Shown here: one piece after another, positions 44,310-53,062 of the stretch
Numbering within the stretch: the stretch's first letter is position 1
How the letters are laid out: every line of letters starts with the position of its first letter
Source of the DNA: Lentzea albidocapillata
Lineage (GTDB): Bacteria > Actinomycetota > Actinomycetes > Mycobacteriales > Pseudonocardiaceae
Length of the DNA: 64,000 nucleotides
Direction: 5' to 3'
NCBI RefSeq assembly: GCF_000719115.1
Contig: NZ_JOEA01000014.1
Coordinates: 641,061-705,060 of the forward strand
The notes under the pieces: model-generated
The model's database searches: none
Told to the model about the DNA's origin: nothing
Seen by the model: only the letters and a program-made list of their open reading frames with translations
Made by a program: the position numbers and the translations under genes

Positions 44310-45050
44310 ATGACGACCGACACCGTGACCGGGTCCGACTACGGCAATCTCGTGCGCACGCACCTCACGCGCGTCGAACAGCACAACGCGGCGGCACTCG
44401 ACGACGTGGCCGAGCTCGTGCTGGCCGCCGTCCAGGCCGACGGCATCCTCCTCACCGCAGGCGCGGGGCACTCGCTGGCGGCGGTCGCCGAGACCTTCTA
44501 CCGGGCCGGTGGCCTGGCCTGCGTCCGCCCGGTCTACCACCCCGAACTGCTCCCGATGCACGGCGCGATCAGCAGCACGTCGGCCGAACGCCGCTCCGGC
44601 CTCGCCGGTGAGGTCCTGCGCGAATCGGGTCTGGCCCCGCACGACGTGCTGTTCGTGTTCTCGACGTCGGGCGTGAACTACTACCCCGTCGAACTCGCCC
44701 AGGAGGCCGCGAACAGGGGCTGCCCTGTGGTGGGTGTCACCTCGGTGGCCTCGAGCGCCCAGGCCCCGCGCCGCGCCGGCGCGACCCTCGCCGAGGTCTC
44801 GACCGTCGTCCTCGACAACCTGGTCCCGCCCGGCGACTCGACCTACCCGGAGCACGCCCCGGTCACCGCGGCGATCTCCACTCTGGCCACCACGTTCCTG
44901 TGGAACCTGCTGATGGTCCGCCTGATCGACAAGGCGACCGAGTCCGGCGTGCGGCTCCCCCTCTGGCGCAGCGCGAACGTGGAGGGCGGCGACGCGGCCA
45001 ACGCCGACCTGCTCCGCCACTACCAGACCCGCATCCCGCAGCTCGGATAG
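44310..45050 (+). CDS. SIS-domain protein (UPF0309 type)
   Basis: 246 residues. Sugar-isomerase fold: ILLTAGAGHSLAAVAETFYRAGG, FVFSTSGVNYYPVELAQEAANRG and PVVGVTSVASS. It binds a phosphosugar, perhaps a regulator or isomerase for amino-sugar phosphates. TACTAC sits 8 nt before the ATG, suggesting a leaderless transcript. Confidence 0.87.
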   Translation: MTTDTVTGSDYGNLVRTHLTRVEQHNAAALDDVAELVLAAVQADGILLTAGAGHSLAAVAETFYRAGGLACVRPVYHPELLPMHGAISSTSAERRSGLAGEVLRESGLAPHDVLFVFSTSGVNYYPVELAQEAANRGCPVVGVTSVASSAQAPRRAGATLAEVSTVVLDNLVPPGDSTYPEHAPVTAAISTLATTFLWNLLMVRLIDKATESGVRLPLWRSANVEGGDAANADLLRHYQTRIPQLG

Positions 45051-45130
45051 GTAGAAACCCTCACGGATCCTCAGCGACCTGCCGTTATTCTCCCACCGGG
45101 GAAAGCACTTACCTGGGGGGATTCGAACAA

Positions 45131-46690
45131 GTGGAGCAGAAGACTCGTAGATGGATCCTGATCGGCGGCGCGCTCGCCACGACGGCTGTGGTCGGCGTGG
45201 CGGGCGTCCTGCTCTGGTCGGGCAGCAGGTCGGTGGTGGTCGCCGACGCACCGGTCAAGCCGGCGGAGACTCCGGTGCAGGTGGCCACCTCCTTCCTGAC
45301 AAGGGCGTTCTCGGGCCCCGCCAGCGCCGCCGTCTTCACCGACGCACCGGCGGTGGCGACCACGGCCCTGGAAGCCAGCAAGGCGGGCATGAGCACGTCC
45401 GCCTACCAGGCCACCGTGGCGGCAGCCGAACCACCGGCGCCTGACGCCACGACCACCGAGCTCACCGCGTCCGTCACCTGGACGATGCCGGGCGCAGGCC
45501 TGCTGAAGTACGACGTCAAGGTCCCGATGACCCGCGCCGACGGCGCCTGGAAGGTCCACTGGACGCCCACGGTCATCCACCCGCAGCTGACCGAGGGCGC
45601 GTCGCTCACCTACCGCAAGGCGCTGGCGGAAGGCGCCCTGCTGGGCCGCGACGGCAAACCGCTGACGCAGGGCACGGTCCCGGACGGCCTGTACAAGACG
45701 ATCACCGCCACCGTCGGCGACGTGAAGGGCATCGACGGCTGGGAGGTGGGCATCACCGCGGGCGGCGCGTTCACCGTGCTGGACACCAAGAAGGCGGAGG
45801 GCGGCGAGAAGATCACCGTCACCATCGATCCGGCCCGCCAGGCAGCGGCCCAGGCAGCCGTGGACGCACTCCCACAGGGCGCGGCGATCGTGGCGATCGA
45901 GGCCTCCACCAGCGAGATCCTGGCCGTGGCGCAGAACAAGGCACTGGGCGGCACCAACCCGTTCGTCGGCCGTTACGCCCCCGGCTCGACGATGAAGATC
46001 GTCACGGCGGCGGCGGTCATGAACGCGGGCCTGGTGCAGAGCGGCACCGCCGTCCCCTGCCCGGCCACCGCCACCATCGGCACCCGCCGGATCAGCAACG
46101 CGGGCTTCGGCCACGACAGCCTGCCGTTCCACACGGCGTTCGCGCTGTCCTGCAACACGACGATCGGCGACCTGGGCTCCAAGCTCGACCCGAACGCCCT
46201 GCCGGACATGGCGAAGCGGTTCGGCCTGGGCGCCGACTGGGCCATCCCCGGTGCCGAGACGAACACCGGCAAGGTCCCACCGGCCACCGGCGACCAGCGG
46301 GTGGAGAACAGCTTCGGCCAGGGCAACGTGGTGGCCAGCCCGTTCGGCATGGCCCTGGTCGCCGCCACCGTCGTCTCGGGCAGGACCCCGACGCCAACGC
46401 TCCTGCGCGGCAAGCCGTCCGAGCCGAACGACGTGGCGGCCGGCCCGCCCGCCGCCGTGCTGCCGCCGTTGCGCGCGATGATGCGCGAGGTGGTCACCGC
46501 CGGTACCGCGAAGCAGCTCGCCGGAATCCCCGGCCTGGCCGGGAAGACCGGCACGGCCGAGGCGGGCGGCGGTGAGGCGCACGGCTGGTTCGTCGGCTAC
46601 CAGAACAACGTGGCGTTCGCGGTGGTCGTGGAGAAGGCGGGCTCGTCGCAGAGCGCGCTGGACGCGACGGCGGCGTTCCTCAAGGGCTGA
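45131..46690 (+). CDS. Class B penicillin-binding protein with NTF2-like N-terminal domain
   Basis: 519 residues, GTG start, one N-terminal anchor (WILIGGALATTAVVGVAGVL). An NTF2/MecA_N-like domain (about 50-155) precedes the transpeptidase: SxxK as APGSTMKIVTAA, SxN as ALSCNTT, and KTG as LAGKTGTAEAGGGEAHGWF. It cross-links peptidoglycan. MecA_N-type PBPs often have low beta-lactam affinity, but that cannot be judged here. The 3' end overlaps a decayed LuxR gene. Confidence 0.9.
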   Translation: MEQKTRRWILIGGALATTAVVGVAGVLLWSGSRSVVVADAPVKPAETPVQVATSFLTRAFSGPASAAVFTDAPAVATTALEASKAGMSTSAYQATVAAAEPPAPDATTTELTASVTWTMPGAGLLKYDVKVPMTRADGAWKVHWTPTVIHPQLTEGASLTYRKALAEGALLGRDGKPLTQGTVPDGLYKTITATVGDVKGIDGWEVGITAGGAFTVLDTKKAEGGEKITVTIDPARQAAAQAAVDALPQGAAIVAIEASTSEILAVAQNKALGGTNPFVGRYAPGSTMKIVTAAAVMNAGLVQSGTAVPCPATATIGTRRISNAGFGHDSLPFHTAFALSCNTTIGDLGSKLDPNALPDMAKRFGLGADWAIPGAETNTGKVPPATGDQRVENSFGQGNVVASPFGMALVAATVVSGRTPTPTLLRGKPSEPNDVAAGPPAAVLPPLRAMMREVVTAGTAKQLAGIPGLAGKTGTAEAGGGEAHGWFVGYQNNVAFAVVVEKAGSSQSALDATAAFLKG

Positions 46691-46928
46691 ACCGCTGCTC
46701 GCGCGGGACGAACAGCCCGCGCAGGTGTGACTTGACGGTGGCCTCGGTGATGAAGAGGCCTTTGGCCACGTCGCGGTTCGTCGCCCCACCGGCGTCGAAC
46801 CGCAGCACCTCCAGCTCGCGCGGGCTAAGCACCGCCGCGGCCGCGCTGCGCACCCGTCTCATCAGCAACGCCGCCGCGGCCGGGGCGAACACCACCTCGC
46901 CCCGCGCGGTGGCGCTGACCGCACGCAC
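46680..46928 (-). pseudogene. LuxR/NarL-type response regulator remnant
   Basis: 82 codons preserve the linker and HTH of a NarL-type regulator (EVVFAPAAAALLMRRVR, LSPRELEVLRFDAGGATNRDVAKGLFI, then TEATVKSHLRGLF). The receiver domain is gone and the last helix is replaced by VPREQRFSP. Upstream 300 bp hold no receiver in any frame. Decay rather than a small functional HTH is most likely. Confidence 0.7.
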
Positions 46929-47235
46929 GTCACCCGGCGCGATCCGCCCGGCACCGGCCTGCGCGGGATTTCCCGGACATCAGCCGATCGGCTGGGCGGG
47001 CCCACCGCCCACGCGGGCGGTGAACGCCTCGAACAGCCGGACGTCGTTTCGCAAGCGAGCATCCCTCTCAGGCAAGCTCCGCGCGGCGCCCGCGCGGCGC
47101 CACCCTGGACAGCCATCCGGACAAAGTCTCCCCAGGCGCCCGTCTCCCAGGCGCCCGTCTCCCAGGCACGCTCCGCGGGCTGCCCGCCTGCATCTCCGGC
47201 GAGCGTCCGCGCCTCACGGGCCGCCCCCACCGGGA
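46929..47235. other. 307-bp gene-free stretch
   Basis: It holds a perfect 14-bp palindrome CAGCCGATCGGCTG (46981-46994), an 8-bp hairpin CACCGCCC/GGGCGGTG (47003-47022) and a 15-bp tandem duplication (47133-47162). No gene is visible. It probably contains debris of the decayed LuxR-type regulator and the terminator region of the ABC exporter. Confidence 0.5.
47133..47162. repeat. 15-bp tandem duplication
   Basis: CAGGCGCCCGTCTCC occurs twice head to tail, followed by a third partial copy (CAGGC). It is in non-coding DNA beyond the ABC exporter stop. Confidence 0.8.
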
Positions 47236-49125
47236 TCAGTTCGTCTGCGGCACCCCGAGGCGCTCGCTGAACTTCGGCGTCGGCATCACCCCGACGACCG
47301 GAGGCTGGGCGAACTGGGTGTTGTAGAGGTCGGAGTAGCGGCCCTCCGCCGTCATCAGCTCGGTGTGCGTGCCTCGTTCCACGATGTCGCCGTGCTCCAG
47401 CACCAGGATCTGGTCGGCCGCCCGGATCGTCGAGAGGCGGTGGGCGATCACCAGCGACGTTCGTCCGTGCAGCGCCTCGGTCAGCGCCTCCTGCACGGCG
47501 GCCTCGGACTCCGAGTCCAGGTGCGCGGTGGCCTCGTCCAGGATCACGACGCGCGGCTTGGCGAGCAGCAGGCGGGCGATGGTGAGCCGTTGCCGTTCGC
47601 CGCCGGACAGCCGGTAGCCGCGCTCACCGACCACGGTGTCGAGCTGGTCCGGCAACGATGCCACCAGGTCCAGCAGGCGGGCCCTGCGCAGCGAGTCCCA
47701 CAGGTCGTCGTCGGTGGCGCCGGGTGACGCGTACTCCAGGTTGGCCCGGATGGTGTCGTGGAAGAGGTGCCCGTCCTGGGTGACCACGCCGACGGACGCG
47801 CGCAGCGCCTCGAAGGACAGGTCGCGGACGTCCACTCCGGACAGACGCACGGAGCCCGAGTCGACGTCGTAGAGCCGCGGCACGAGCGATGCGAGGGTGG
47901 ACTTGCCCGCGCCGGACGAGCCGACCAGGGCGACCAGCTGACCGGCCTCCGCCTTGAAGCTGATGCCGTGCAGCACTTCCTCGCCACCACGAGTGTCCAA
48001 AGTGGCCACGGACTCCAGCGATGCCAGCGACACCTTGTCCGCCGACGGGTACGCGAAGCGCACGTCCTCGAACTCGACCGACACCGGGCCCTCGGGCACC
48101 GCGCGGGCGTCCGGCTTCTCCTTGATCATCGGGTCGAGGTCCAGCACCTCGAAGACGCGCTCGAACGACACCAGCGCCGTCATCAGGTCGACCCGCGCGT
48201 TCGCGAGCGCCGTCAGCGGGGCGTACAGGCGGGTCAGCAGCAGCGCGAGCGACACCACGGCGCCGGCCGCCAGGTGCCCGGTCAGCGCGAGGTAGCCGCC
48301 CAGGCCGTAGACCAGCGCCTGCGCCAGCGCCGAGACCAGCGTCAGGCCCGTCATGAACCAGCGGGTGGCCATCGCGGTCCGGATGCCGATGTCGCGAACC
48401 TGCGCGGCCTTCTCGGAGAACTCCTCCTCCTCGCGGACCGGACGGCCGAAGAGCTTCACCAGCGTCGCGCCGGGCGCCGAGAAGCGCTCGGTCGACTGGG
48501 TGACCATCGAGGCGTTCAGGGTGGAGGCTTCACGCTGCATGTCCGCCATCCGACGGCCCATCCGCTTGGCGGGCAGCACGAACACCGGCAGCAGCACCAG
48601 CGCCAGGGCCGTGACCTGCCACGACAACGTGAACATGACGGCCAGCGACAGGACCAGCTGGATGATGTTCGTGACGAAGCCCGACAGCGTCGAGGTGAAG
48701 GCGCGCTGGGCGCCGATCACGTCGTTGTTCAGGCGTGAGACCAGCGCACCGGTGCGGGTGCGCGTGAAGAACGCGACGGGCATCTTCTGCACGTGGCCGA
48801 ACACGGCACGACGCAGGTCGTAGATCAGGCCCTCACCGATGCGCGTCGACTGCCAGCGCTCGACCAGGCCCAGGCCGGCGTCGACGATGGCGATCACCGC
48901 GATCGCCACGGCGAGCCACACGACCACGGACGGCACGGAGCCGCGGACGATCGCGTCGACCACGCGGCCGGCCAGCAACGGCGTCGACACCGCGAGAACC
49001 GACGAGACGACCGTCAGCAGCAGGAACACCAGCAGCTTCGCCCGGTGCGGCCGGGCGAAGGCCAGAACGCGGCGGAACGTACCCCGGCGCACCTTCGAAG
49101 GCGCGTCCGAGGTCGCTCCCATCAT
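47236..49125 (-). CDS. ABC transporter, fused permease and ATPase (exporter type)
   Basis: 629 residues. Six-helix permease (about 25-310) with FFTRTRTGALVSRLNNDV, then ATPase with Walker A LVGSSGAGKSTLASLV, signature YRLSGGERQRL, Walker B VVILDEATAHLDSESE and the H-loop VIAHRLSTI. A multidrug/lipid exporter half-transporter working as homodimer. Start ATG 49125; the next codon is also ATG. Short insertion before Walker A. Substrate unknown. Confidence 0.93.
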   Translation of the reverse strand: MMGATSDAPSKVRRGTFRRVLAFARPHRAKLLVFLLLTVVSSVLAVSTPLLAGRVVDAIVRGSVPSVVVWLAVAIAVIAIVDAGLGLVERWQSTRIGEGLIYDLRRAVFGHVQKMPVAFFTRTRTGALVSRLNNDVIGAQRAFTSTLSGFVTNIIQLVLSLAVMFTLSWQVTALALVLLPVFVLPAKRMGRRMADMQREASTLNASMVTQSTERFSAPGATLVKLFGRPVREEEEFSEKAAQVRDIGIRTAMATRWFMTGLTLVSALAQALVYGLGGYLALTGHLAAGAVVSLALLLTRLYAPLTALANARVDLMTALVSFERVFEVLDLDPMIKEKPDARAVPEGPVSVEFEDVRFAYPSADKVSLASLESVATLDTRGGEEVLHGISFKAEAGQLVALVGSSGAGKSTLASLVPRLYDVDSGSVRLSGVDVRDLSFEALRASVGVVTQDGHLFHDTIRANLEYASPGATDDDLWDSLRRARLLDLVASLPDQLDTVVGERGYRLSGGERQRLTIARLLLAKPRVVILDEATAHLDSESEAAVQEALTEALHGRTSLVIAHRLSTIRAADQILVLEHGDIVERGTHTELMTAEGRYSDLYNTQFAQPPVVGVMPTPKFSERLGVPQTN

Positions 49126-49215
49126 GAATCGCCAAGAGCTGTATCCGTCCACGCTGTCTAGAACAGCACAGCGGTCTGACAATTCCTTCGCGCGCGGCTA
49201 CAGCGAGGGAAAGGT

Positions 49216-50028
49216 TCAGCTTTGAGCGGACAAGGCGGCGAACGACTGCAGCCGGCGCAGCTGGGCGGCGCGCTCCAGCGCGAGCTGCGCTTCAGCCGTC
49301 GGCGTCTCGGCGGCAGCCAGGATCAGCGCCAGCGTTTCCGACACGGCACCGGCCATCGGCTTGAGAACGGCGGCCACCAGCTCATCGACAGCGCCGTCGA
49401 GCCCGTCCGCGGGCACGACGGAGTTCGCGAGGCCGATCCGCAGCGACTCCTGTGCCGACACCCGGCGGGAGGTCACGCACATCTCGGCCGCGCGCGAGTA
49501 CCCCACGAGTCGCACCAGCGGCAGCGTGCCGCCGAGATCGGGCACCAGACCCAGCCCGGTCTCGGCCATGCAGAACTGCGCGTCCTCGGCGAGCACGCGG
49601 AAGTCGCACGCCAGCGCCAACTGGAAACCCGCGCCGATGGCATGCCCTTGCACCGCGGCGATCGTCACGCGTGCCGGGTCGCGCAGCCAGGTGAACCCGG
49701 CCTGGTACGACGCGATGCGGGCGTCCGCCTCCGTAGTGGGAAGGGACAGGATCGCGCCGAGACCACCGGGTTCGCCGTCGACGGGCTCACCGGTGAACAT
49801 GCGCCGGTCCAGCCCTGCCGAGAAGGCACGGCCGGAGCCCCGGACGACCACGACGCGGACGTCCGGGTCCAGCTGTTCGCCGATGTGCCGCAACGCCTGC
49901 CAGGTAGCCGGCGTCTGCGCGTTGAGCACGTCAGGACGATCGAGCGTGATGGTCGCGCGCGGCCCGGAGATCGCGAGCCGAACGCCACCGCGCTCGAGCA
50001 CACCAGCGTCGATGGAAGGCACTGGCAT
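49216..50028 (-). CDS. Enoyl-CoA hydratase/isomerase family protein
   Basis: 270 residues. Crotonase fold: ATITLDRPDVLNAQTPATW, GSGRAFSAGLDRRMF (oxyanion), and VQGHAIGAGFQLALACDFRVLAEDAQFCMAETGLGLVPDLGGT with the second oxyanion Gly and the active acidic residue. Probably acts in fatty-acid or branched-chain degradation. No beta-oxidation neighbours, so the exact CoA ester is unknown. Confidence 0.9.
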   Translation of the reverse strand: MPVPSIDAGVLERGGVRLAISGPRATITLDRPDVLNAQTPATWQALRHIGEQLDPDVRVVVVRGSGRAFSAGLDRRMFTGEPVDGEPGGLGAILSLPTTEADARIASYQAGFTWLRDPARVTIAAVQGHAIGAGFQLALACDFRVLAEDAQFCMAETGLGLVPDLGGTLPLVRLVGYSRAAEMCVTSRRVSAQESLRIGLANSVVPADGLDGAVDELVAAVLKPMAGAVSETLALILAAAETPTAEAQLALERAAQLRRLQSFAALSAQS

Positions 50029-50087
50029 AGTCGTTACCTCCGGCGGACTAGAAGCTAGTTACCGGAGAGTAGCAGTCTGAGTTGTGG

Positions 50088-50297
50088 CTACTTCTTCTTT
50101 GTCCGGGTGGCGCCACCGCGACCGCGCAGCGTGACCCCGGATTCCGACAGAACCCGGTGCACGAAGCCGTAGGAACGCCCGGTGCTCTCGGCCAAAGCCC
50201 GGATGCTCGCGCCCTTTTCGTACTTCTTCTTCAGGTCAGCGGCCAGCTTGTCCCGTGTGGCGCCGGTGATCCGGGCACCCTTCTTCAGGTCAGCCAC
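50088..50297 (-). CDS. Small helix-turn-helix protein conserved in actinomycetes
   Basis: 69 residues from GTG 50297. Lys-rich N-terminus (KKGARITGATRDKLAADLKK), HTH (ASIRALAESTGRSYGFVHRV), then LSESGVTLRGRGG and a basic tail. This is an extremely conserved small protein among actinomycetes, thought to be DNA-binding. The upstream frame is open to 50423 but not conserved in style. Downstream of ABC-F and enoyl-CoA hydratase genes on the same strand. Confidence 0.85.
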   Translation of the reverse strand: MADLKKGARITGATRDKLAADLKKKYEKGASIRALAESTGRSYGFVHRVLSESGVTLRGRGGATRTKKK

Positions 50298-50471
50298 CTT
50301 GTCCCGCCTTCCGTACGAGCAGGTGGGCCGTTTGACGGCCCCTGTCGTCGCAATGATCGAACAGGAACCGGCAGAACGCCAGGTGATCAAGCAAAGAGAT
50401 CGGTGAACGGTCGATTCGATCACACTGAGTTGATCACAGAACGCGCTCGGTAGTCCTTTGACGGGTGGAGA

Positions 50472-52100
50472 TCACGCCAGCTGAACGAGGTCGAGATAGT
50501 CCTCGGACCAGTGGTCCTCGGTGCCGTCGGGCAGCAGGATCACCCTCTCGGGCTCCAGCGCCTCGACCGCACCGGGGTCGTGTGTCACCAGGACGACGGC
50601 GCCCTCGTAACGCCGCAACGCGTCGAGCACCTGCTCGCGCGAGGCCGGGTCGAGGTTGTTGGTCGGCTCGTCGAGCAGCAGCACGTTCGCCGCCGACGAC
50701 ACCAGACCGGCCAGCGCGAGCCGCGTCTTCTCGCCACCGGACAACGTGCCCGCGAGCTGGTCGAGCTGCTCGCCGCTGAACAGGAACGTGCCGAGCAACG
50801 ACCGCAGCCGCTGCTCCTGCTCGTCCGGCGCCATGTGGCGGATGTTCTCCCACACCGACGCGTTGTGGTCGAGCGTCTCGTGCTCCTGCGCGAAGTAGCC
50901 GATCTTCAGGCCGTGACCGGGGACGACGCCACCCGCGTCCGCCTTCTCGCTGCCGCCCAGCAACCGCAGCAGCGTCGTCTTGCCGGCACCGTTGAAGCCG
51001 AGCACGACGACGCGGGAACCCTTGTCGATGGCCAGGTCCACGCCGGTGAAGATCTCCAGCGAACCGTAGGACTTGCTCAGACCCTCTGCCATCAAAGGGG
51101 TCTTGCCGCACGGGGCGGGCGACGGGAAGCTGATCTTCGCGACCTTGTCGCTCTGGCGCACCTCGTCGAGACCGTCGAGCAGCTTCTGGGCGCGCTTCGC
51201 CATGTTCTGCGCCGCAACGGCCTTCGTGGCCTTCGCGCCCATCTTGGCGGCCTGCGTCATCAGCGCGCCGGCCTTCTTCTCGGCGTTGGCGCGCTCACGG
51301 CGACGGCGCTTCTCGTCCGTCGCACGGGCTTCGAGGTACTTCTTCCAGCCGAGGTTGTAGATGTCGACCTCGCCGCGCATCGCGTCGAGGAACCACACCT
51401 TGTTCACGACGTCGTCGAGCAGTTCGACGTCGTGCGAGATCACGACGAGGCCGCCGTCGTGCGACTTGAGGAAGCCGCGCAGCCACGTGATCGAGTCGGC
51501 GTCGAGGTGGTTCGTGGGCTCGTCGATCAGCAGGATCGTGCTCGACTTGGCGCCGATGCCCGCCTCGGACGCGGCGAACAGGATGCGGGCCAGCTCGACG
51601 CGGCGGCGCTGACCACCGGACAGCGTGCTGAGCGGCTGCGCCAGCACTCGGTCCGGCAGGCCGAGGTTCGAGCAGATGCGGGCGGCCTCGGACTCGGCGG
51701 CGTAACCACCGAGCGAGGAGAAGCGATCCTCGAGCTTGCCGTACTTGGCGACGGCGACGTCGAGCTCGTCCGGGTCGACCAGCTCGGCCATCTTCGACTG
51801 GGCCTTCTCCATGTCGCGGAGCAGCTGGTCGAGGCCGCGCGCCGACAGCACCCGGTCCTTGGCGATGACCGACAGGTCGCCCTCGCGCGGGTCCTGCGGC
51901 AGGTAGCCGAGCGCGCCCTTGCGCAGGATGGCGCCGGCGTAGGGCTGGCCCTCACCGGCGAGAACGCGCAGGGAGGTGGTCTTGCCGGCACCGTTGCGGC
52001 CCACGAGGCCGATGCGGTCGCCGGGCTGAACGCGCAGGTTGGCGCCGCTCACCAGAATGCGTGAGCCCGCGCGCAACTCCATGTCAGTTGCGGTGATCAA
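50472..52100 (-). CDS. ABC-F family ATPase
   Basis: 542 residues, no membrane part. Two ABC domains: Walker A GLVGRNGAGKTTSLRVLAG and VLGFNGAGKTTLLRLLGG; signatures LSGGQRRRVELARI and LSGGEKTRLALAG; Walker B with ILLIDEPTNHLD and VLLLDEPTNNLD. A Lys/Arg-rich linker (about 245-310) lies between. ABC-F proteins act on the ribosome, in translation or in protection from antibiotics; this one is the EttA/Uup-like housekeeping type in appearance. TTG start with GGAG upstream. Confidence 0.92.
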   Translation of the reverse strand: MITATDMELRAGSRILVSGANLRVQPGDRIGLVGRNGAGKTTSLRVLAGEGQPYAGAILRKGALGYLPQDPREGDLSVIAKDRVLSARGLDQLLRDMEKAQSKMAELVDPDELDVAVAKYGKLEDRFSSLGGYAAESEAARICSNLGLPDRVLAQPLSTLSGGQRRRVELARILFAASEAGIGAKSSTILLIDEPTNHLDADSITWLRGFLKSHDGGLVVISHDVELLDDVVNKVWFLDAMRGEVDIYNLGWKKYLEARATDEKRRRRERANAEKKAGALMTQAAKMGAKATKAVAAQNMAKRAQKLLDGLDEVRQSDKVAKISFPSPAPCGKTPLMAEGLSKSYGSLEIFTGVDLAIDKGSRVVVLGFNGAGKTTLLRLLGGSEKADAGGVVPGHGLKIGYFAQEHETLDHNASVWENIRHMAPDEQEQRLRSLLGTFLFSGEQLDQLAGTLSGGEKTRLALAGLVSSAANVLLLDEPTNNLDPASREQVLDALRRYEGAVVLVTHDPGAVEALEPERVILLPDGTEDHWSEDYLDLVQLA

Positions 52101-52235
52101 AAGAAACTCCGAGTAGCTACAGGAACTCCGGGCATGGCAAGGGATGGCACGTCCGGTTCGGCCTACTCGAGGAGGATCACGCAGACCATTCTACGGGATC
52201 ACGACCATCGAATTTCCCACCTGTGGCGGGACGCA

Positions 52236-52241
52236 TAGATT
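52236..52241 (+). promoter_or_regulatory. -10 box for a leaderless SDR transcript
   Basis: TAGATT ends 6 nt before the ATG at 52248, identical in sequence and nearly in spacing to the site before the MocA-like gene. Confidence 0.5.
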
Positions 52242-52247
52242 GCGGCC

Positions 52248-53012
52248 ATGAGCGAAGACTTCTCGGGCAAGGCCGCGCTGGTCACCGGCGCGTCGCGCGG
52301 TATCGGCCACGGCATCGCACGCGAGCTCCTCTCCCGTGGCGCCTCCGTCGCGATCACGGGTCGCAAGGCCGATCAGCTGGCCGAGGCCGCCAGGCAGCTG
52401 GAAGCCGACACGGGTGGTCGCGTCCTCGCGGTCCCGGGCAACGCAGGCGACGACGCGTCCCGCGAAGAGGCCGTGGCACGCACCGTCGAGGAGTTCGGCC
52501 GTCTCGACGTGCTCGTGAACAACACCGGCATCAACCCGCAGTTCGGCTTCCTGATGGAGGCCGACCTGAACGCCGTCAAGAAGATCTTCGACGTCAACGT
52601 GGTGGCCGCCCTCGGTTTCGTCCAGCTCGCGTGGAAGGCGTGGATGAGCGAGCACGGCGGCGCGGTCGTGAACATCGCGTCGGTCGGCGGCATCCGGTCC
52701 ACGGGCGTGATCGGCGCGTACGGCGCGTCCAAGGCGGCACTGATCCGCCTGACCGAGGAACTCGCGTGGCAGCTCGGCCCGAAGGTGCGCGTGAACGCCG
52801 TCGCGCCCGCCGTGGTGAAGACGAAGTTCGCGGAGTCGCTCTACGTCGGCCGCGAGGAGGAGGCCGCGCAGCAGTACCCGATGAAGCGTCTCGGCACGCC
52901 GGAGGACGTCGCCTCTCTCGTGGCCTTCCTTTGCTCGGATGGCGCTTCGTGGATCACGGGCGAGACCGTCCGCGTCGACGGGGGTCTGCTCTCCACGGGC
53001 ACCGCGGGCTGA
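52248..53012 (+). CDS. Short-chain dehydrogenase/reductase (FabG-like)
   Basis: 254 residues. ALVTGASRGIGHGIARELL, then NNTGINPQFG, catalytic Ser in VNIASVGGIRS, YGASKAALIRL, and the late GETVRVDGGLL. It is an NADPH-type oxidoreductase of unknown ketone. Leaderless start. A hairpin terminator follows. Confidence 0.92.
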   Translation: MSEDFSGKAALVTGASRGIGHGIARELLSRGASVAITGRKADQLAEAARQLEADTGGRVLAVPGNAGDDASREEAVARTVEEFGRLDVLVNNTGINPQFGFLMEADLNAVKKIFDVNVVAALGFVQLAWKAWMSEHGGAVVNIASVGGIRSTGVIGAYGASKAALIRLTEELAWQLGPKVRVNAVAPAVVKTKFAESLYVGREEEAAQQYPMKRLGTPEDVASLVAFLCSDGASWITGETVRVDGGLLSTGTAG

Positions 53013-53024
53013 GCCACGCTCACG

Positions 53025-53051
53025 CAGGGGTCCCCCGCAGGGGGTCCCCTG
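53025..53051. terminator. Bidirectional terminator
   Basis: CAGGGGTCCCCC / GGGGGTCCCCTG with one T-T mismatch and a 3-nt loop, between convergent SDR and LysR genes. On the plus side it is followed by ATTTCATTCTCT. Confidence 0.65.
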
Positions 53052-53062
53052 ATTTCATTCTC

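Noticed and set aside
47133..47167. Start of a CRISPR-like array
   Set aside because: Only two adjacent 15-bp copies without spacers; a simple tandem duplication.
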